Shown here in pieces: positions 5,659 to 8,044 of a DNA stretch of 8,044 nt. The number at the start of each line of letters is the position of its first letter. Positions within the stretch are counted from its first letter, which is position 1. Under the pieces are notes generated by a model that searched no databases, was not told the origin of the DNA, and saw only the letters and a program-made list of their open reading frames with translations. Source of the DNA: Candidatus Krumholzibacteriia bacterium (GTDB lineage: Bacteria > Krumholzibacteriota > Krumholzibacteriia > Krumholzibacteriales > Krumholzibacteriaceae); assembly GCA_026387805.1 (NCBI GenBank), contig JAPLKY010000079.1, forward strand, positions 1-8,044. Direction: 5' to 3'. The position numbers were made by a program, and so were the translations under genes.

Positions 5659-6596
5659 TGAATATGAATGATACGAGTCCGCCGCAGAGCGACGAATCGG
5701 TTCTTGTCGAGCGCATACTTTCCGGCGACGACGAAGCCTGGAAGGCATTCTGCGAAACATATTCCCCGATTATCCAGAGGTCGATCCGGCGCTACGTGAA
5801 GGACGAGGAGTCCGCGAGAGACCTCTACGTCTCGCTGCTGGAGAAGCTCAAGAAGGGTACGCTGGGCAGCTATCGAGGCGCGTCCACGCTCGCTGCGTGG
5901 CTCTTCGCCGTGGCGCGTAATCACTGCAGGGACTACTTTCGGAGCGCGAGCGGCGTGCGGCACGTGATGGGCATGCTCAAGGGCATGCGCCCGGAGGAGC
6001 GCCGGTTCTTCGAGCTCTATTACATCCAGGGGATGTCGATGAACGAGGCGTACGAGAGCATGCGATCCGAAACGGGCGGCGCGGTGAGCCGCGTCGACGT
6101 GATCGAATGCGACGAGGCGATCAGGCGCAGGATCGCGAAGAAGCAGCTTGCGAAACTGACCGGACGGCTGCTGCGGCCCGACGCGGGACGACGCGCGGAG
6201 AGAAGCATCGAGACGCTGCCGGAAGGGAAAGAGCTCCAGGACGCCGCCGCCCGATCGCCCGAGGAGAACGCCGACGCCGGGCCTTTCGAGGATGCCCTGC
6301 GGAAGCTCCGGGCGGCGCTTCTCGCTCTGAGCGCCCGGGATCGGCTCATGCTCGAGCTCAGGTTCGAACGGGGTCTGAGCTTGCGGAAAACGGGCGAGAT
6401 TCTCGATCTGGGGGATGCGAGGCGCGTCCACGAGAGGCTCGCGCGGCTGCTCGCGCGGCTGAGAGAGACGCTTGTCGAGAGCGGTCTCTCCGCGGAGCTC
6501 GCGGGGGAGCTGATCGACGATCTGGAGCGGTCCGGCTCATCGGGGAGAATTCCGTACCCGGCGATATTCCCGGAAGAAGGGAACGATGCGCGATAG
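5658..6596 (+). CDS. Sigma-70 family RNA polymerase sigma factor (ECF-like, unusual long form)
   Basis: Transcription initiation factor; 312 residues, well above the 170-220 of a simple ECF sigma. ATG 5658 shares one base with the transporter stop; a second ATG at 5664 is an alternative. Region 2 lies at about residues 14-96, with GDDEAWKAFCETYSPIIQR (23-41), DEESARDLYVSLLEKL (49-64), YRGASTLAAWLFAVARNHCRD (72-92) and YF at 93-94. No long region 3 is seen. A region-4.1-like helix pair follows at 108-136 (GMRPEERRFFELYYIQGMSMNEAYESMR), then about 85 residues of charged linker, then a second, clearer region-4-like module at 211-272 (LLALSARDRLMLELRFERGL, then a helix-turn-helix-like stretch to LARLRETL). 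A zinc-finger membrane protein gene, its probable anti-sigma, follows 113 bp downstream. Confidence 0.87.
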   Translation: MNMNDTSPPQSDESVLVERILSGDDEAWKAFCETYSPIIQRSIRRYVKDEESARDLYVSLLEKLKKGTLGSYRGASTLAAWLFAVARNHCRDYFRSASGVRHVMGMLKGMRPEERRFFELYYIQGMSMNEAYESMRSETGGAVSRVDVIECDEAIRRRIAKKQLAKLTGRLLRPDAGRRAERSIETLPEGKELQDAAARSPEENADAGPFEDALRKLRAALLALSARDRLMLELRFERGLSLRKTGEILDLGDARRVHERLARLLARLRETLVESGLSAELAGELIDDLERSGSSGRIPYPAIFPEEGNDAR

Positions 6597-6698
6597 GACG
6601 AAAAATCGGCGGAAAGCCGTCGAATCTGGCCGTCTATCTATCATGAACCGGGAGGATCCGTTTCCCCCGGATGCTCGAGATCCCGACCGAACCGTGTC

Positions 6699-6703
6699 AG
6701 GGG
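6699..6703 (+). promoter_or_regulatory. Ribosome binding site of the anti-sigma-like gene
   Basis: AGGGG lies 6 nt before ATG 6710. The upstream in-frame ATG at 6671 has its nearest purine tract (GGAGG, 6651-6655) 15 nt away, too far. This decides the start, and the zinc-finger homology also begins there. Confidence 0.6.
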
Positions 6704-6709
6704 CGGCAG

Positions 6710-7621
6710 ATGGATCATTCATGCGATAACGGGACGTTGCTCGCGGCATACCTCGATCGAACGCTGGACGTCGGGGAGAGGCGGAGCTGCGAGGAGCACC
6801 TCGCGAAATGCGCGCGCTGCCGCGCGGAGCTCATCGCGATCGATGCGGAGCTGGAAGAGATGGGCCTGAACCGCGCCGCGCGCGAGGCTCTCTCTCGCCG
6901 CGCGATTGGGGGACGCGGCGAACGCGGCTCTTCGCTCGTTCTCTTCGTTTCGAGAGCGATCGCGGGGCTGCGCGCTCGCGGCCGCTCCGCTACGGCCGCC
7001 GCGGCGATCGCCTGCGTCGCGATTGCGGCCATCGTCGCGGGCGCGGTGATGCTCCCGAGGCTCGTGCCGTCCTGGGATCCCGATCTGAGACGCGGCAAGG
7101 CGAATCTCGTCGGGATTCTGGCCGAGGCCGATATCGGCGACATGCGTCTCGCGGGCCGGACGGCGATTTCCGCGGAATATCCGACTCGCCTCAGGGGCGC
7201 CGGAGCGCCCGTGATGGAGACATTCGATCGGACCGAGGCCTTGCTCCAGAAGGCGCTGCTGCGACACCCGGAGAATAGCGAGGCGTATCGGATGCTCGGC
7301 GACCTTTACATGGCCGGGGGAGAGCCCCATCGGGCGGCGAACGTGTACCGGCGGGCGCTCCTCAGGCGAAGCGACGATCCCGCCCTCCTCAACGATCTCG
7401 CCGTCGCGCTGTTCCGCTCGGGCGAGCTCGCGGGCTCTCGCGAGGCTCTGGAGCGGGCGTTCAAGGGTGTGGATGCCCCGGTCGAAATCTGCTATAATCT
7501 CGCCGTCGTCTGGCGAGAATCGGGCGATCGTGAAGAGATGAAGCGGTACATCGAGCTCTATCTCGCGAAGGATCGGATCTCGCCCTGGGCAGTTAAGGCG
7601 CAACGCATGTTGAGCGAATGA
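6710..7621 (+). CDS. Zinc-finger (zf-HC2/ZAS) anti-sigma-like membrane protein with TPR repeats
   Basis: Likely the membrane-bound partner and inhibitor of the sigma factor encoded just upstream; 303 residues. Order of parts: cytoplasmic zf-HC2 domain at about 5-45 with the ZAS signature H30-x3-C34-x2-C37 and an upstream Cys5 that is the usual fourth-ligand position; a basic linker to 92; one transmembrane helix at about 94-116 (Ala/Ile/Val-rich); then a periplasmic part with three to four TPR-like repeats from about 171 to 303, such as ALLQKALLRHPENSEAYRML and NVYRRALLRRSDDPALLNDL. The TPRs would be a sensor or protein-binding platform; their ligand is unknown. The 113-bp gap before it holds only a weak hairpin (6607-6619) and no T-run. 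Its stop overlaps the next start (ATGA), so they are translationally coupled. Confidence 0.85.
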   Translation: MDHSCDNGTLLAAYLDRTLDVGERRSCEEHLAKCARCRAELIAIDAELEEMGLNRAAREALSRRAIGGRGERGSSLVLFVSRAIAGLRARGRSATAAAAIACVAIAAIVAGAVMLPRLVPSWDPDLRRGKANLVGILAEADIGDMRLAGRTAISAEYPTRLRGAGAPVMETFDRTEALLQKALLRHPENSEAYRMLGDLYMAGGEPHRAANVYRRALLRRSDDPALLNDLAVALFRSGELAGSREALERAFKGVDAPVEICYNLAVVWRESGDREEMKRYIELYLAKDRISPWAVKAQRMLSE

Positions 7622-8044
7622 GGCATCACGCCGCAGCGAGAGCACTTCGAATCGCATCCGGGATCGGCATCATCGCGGGAGCGCTCTTTGCCGTTCCGTC
7701 CATCACCTGGCGCGACGATCTTCAGCTGAAACAGTCGAATCCGCGCGGGATTCCCCTTCATATTTTCCCCGACGAACGGGTCATCGACGCTTTCCGGTCG
7801 ATAGGGTACGTGAGCGCGCTCGCGAGCCAGCAGCCGCTCCATACGCTCTTTTGCGGAATGCTCGATCAGGAGCCGAGCCCGACCCTCTCGTTCATCAAGG
7901 GAGAGCTGGATCGCGCCGTCAGGCTCACCTCGGAGGCATTCAACATCCCATCGACGAGCGAGTTCTACGACAAGGTTTTGAAAGACGACGAATCGCGCCG
8001 GATCTACCTCCGCGTGGCCAAAAGGCAGTGGCGCTGTTCCGAAA
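7618..8044 (+). CDS. Exported or membrane-anchored protein of unknown function, 3' end outside the window
   Basis: Open from ATG 7618 to the last base, 142 codons plus one nucleotide, no stop. ATG overlaps the previous stop by 4 bp (ATGA), the third gene of the sigma/anti-sigma unit. The N-terminus is MRHHAAARALR followed by a hydrophobic stretch (about 12-29, IASGIGIIAGALFAVPSI), a signal peptide or single anchor. The visible remainder is soluble, with mixed helix and strand character (for example PLHIFPDERVIDAFRSIGYV and SFIKGELDRAVRLTSEAF). I recognise no domain. By position it is a further extracytoplasmic component of the signalling unit or a target; in many such operons the extra gene encodes a sensor, protease or enzyme, but none of these is visible here. 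Confidence 0.75.
   Translation, partial: MRHHAAARALRIASGIGIIAGALFAVPSITWRDDLQLKQSNPRGIPLHIFPDERVIDAFRSIGYVSALASQQPLHTLFCGMLDQEPSPTLSFIKGELDRAVRLTSEAFNIPSTSEFYDKVLKDDESRRIYLRVAKRQWRCSE

Noticed and set aside
4633..5760. Long minus-strand open frame across the transporter
   Set aside because: It is rich in Arg, Glu, Asp and His, has no domain and overlaps a well-supported gene, as expected for antisense of GC-rich DNA.
6607..6619. Hairpin CGGC-GGAAA-GCCG after the sigma gene as a terminator
   Set aside because: The stem is only 4 bp, with no T-run, and the next gene belongs functionally to the same unit.
6643..6729. Small 28-residue open frame starting upstream of and overlapping the anti-sigma start
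   Set aside because: There is no Shine-Dalgarno before its ATG and the composition gives no support; a leader peptide cannot be shown.

Overview
The window is bacterial, GC-rich (roughly 60%) and densely coded. It looks like chromosome of an uncultivated-type Gram-negative bacterium. The envelope is double-membrane: there is an RND efflux pump, several exported proteins and lipoproteins, and a barrel-like protein resembling the DUF6588 family. That mix fits FCB-type candidate phyla (for example Krumholzibacteriota or Eisenbacteria), but this is an impression from gene style, not a demonstrated assignment. I see no mobile element, CRISPR array, tRNA or rRNA, and no intergenic gap over 300 bp.

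Layout. (1) 1-1846, minus strand: a two-gene efflux unit. A membrane fusion lipoprotein (791-1846) is followed after 25 bp by an RND permease (765 down to the window edge, N-terminal 255 codons only). (2) 1847-2088: a 242-bp divergent promoter region with an imperfect inverted repeat and a 12-bp-period direct repeat. (3) 2089-3714, plus strand: an outer-membrane-like protein and a small lipoprotein, 33 bp apart, neither with a known function. (4) 3756-4571, minus strand: an exported PAP2-family phosphatase, convergent with the lipoprotein gene. (5) 4572-4683: a divergent region with two short palindromes and a perfect TATAAT. (6) 4684 to the end, plus strand: an AI-2E family membrane transporter, a sigma-70 family factor whose start overlaps the transporter stop by 1 bp, a zinc-finger anti-sigma-like membrane protein with periplasmic TPRs, and a 4-bp-overlapping exported or anchored protein of unknown function that runs off the window.

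The most interesting part is the last block. It reads as a cell-surface signalling operon: an ECF-like sigma factor with what look like two region-4-type modules, a probable membrane-bound ZAS-type anti-sigma factor with a TPR sensor region, and an uncharacterised third exported component, all coupled to a PerM/AI-2E transporter. Its role is inferred from architecture only. Two genes that run off the edges (RND permease and the terminal exported protein) were read directly by translating the sequence.
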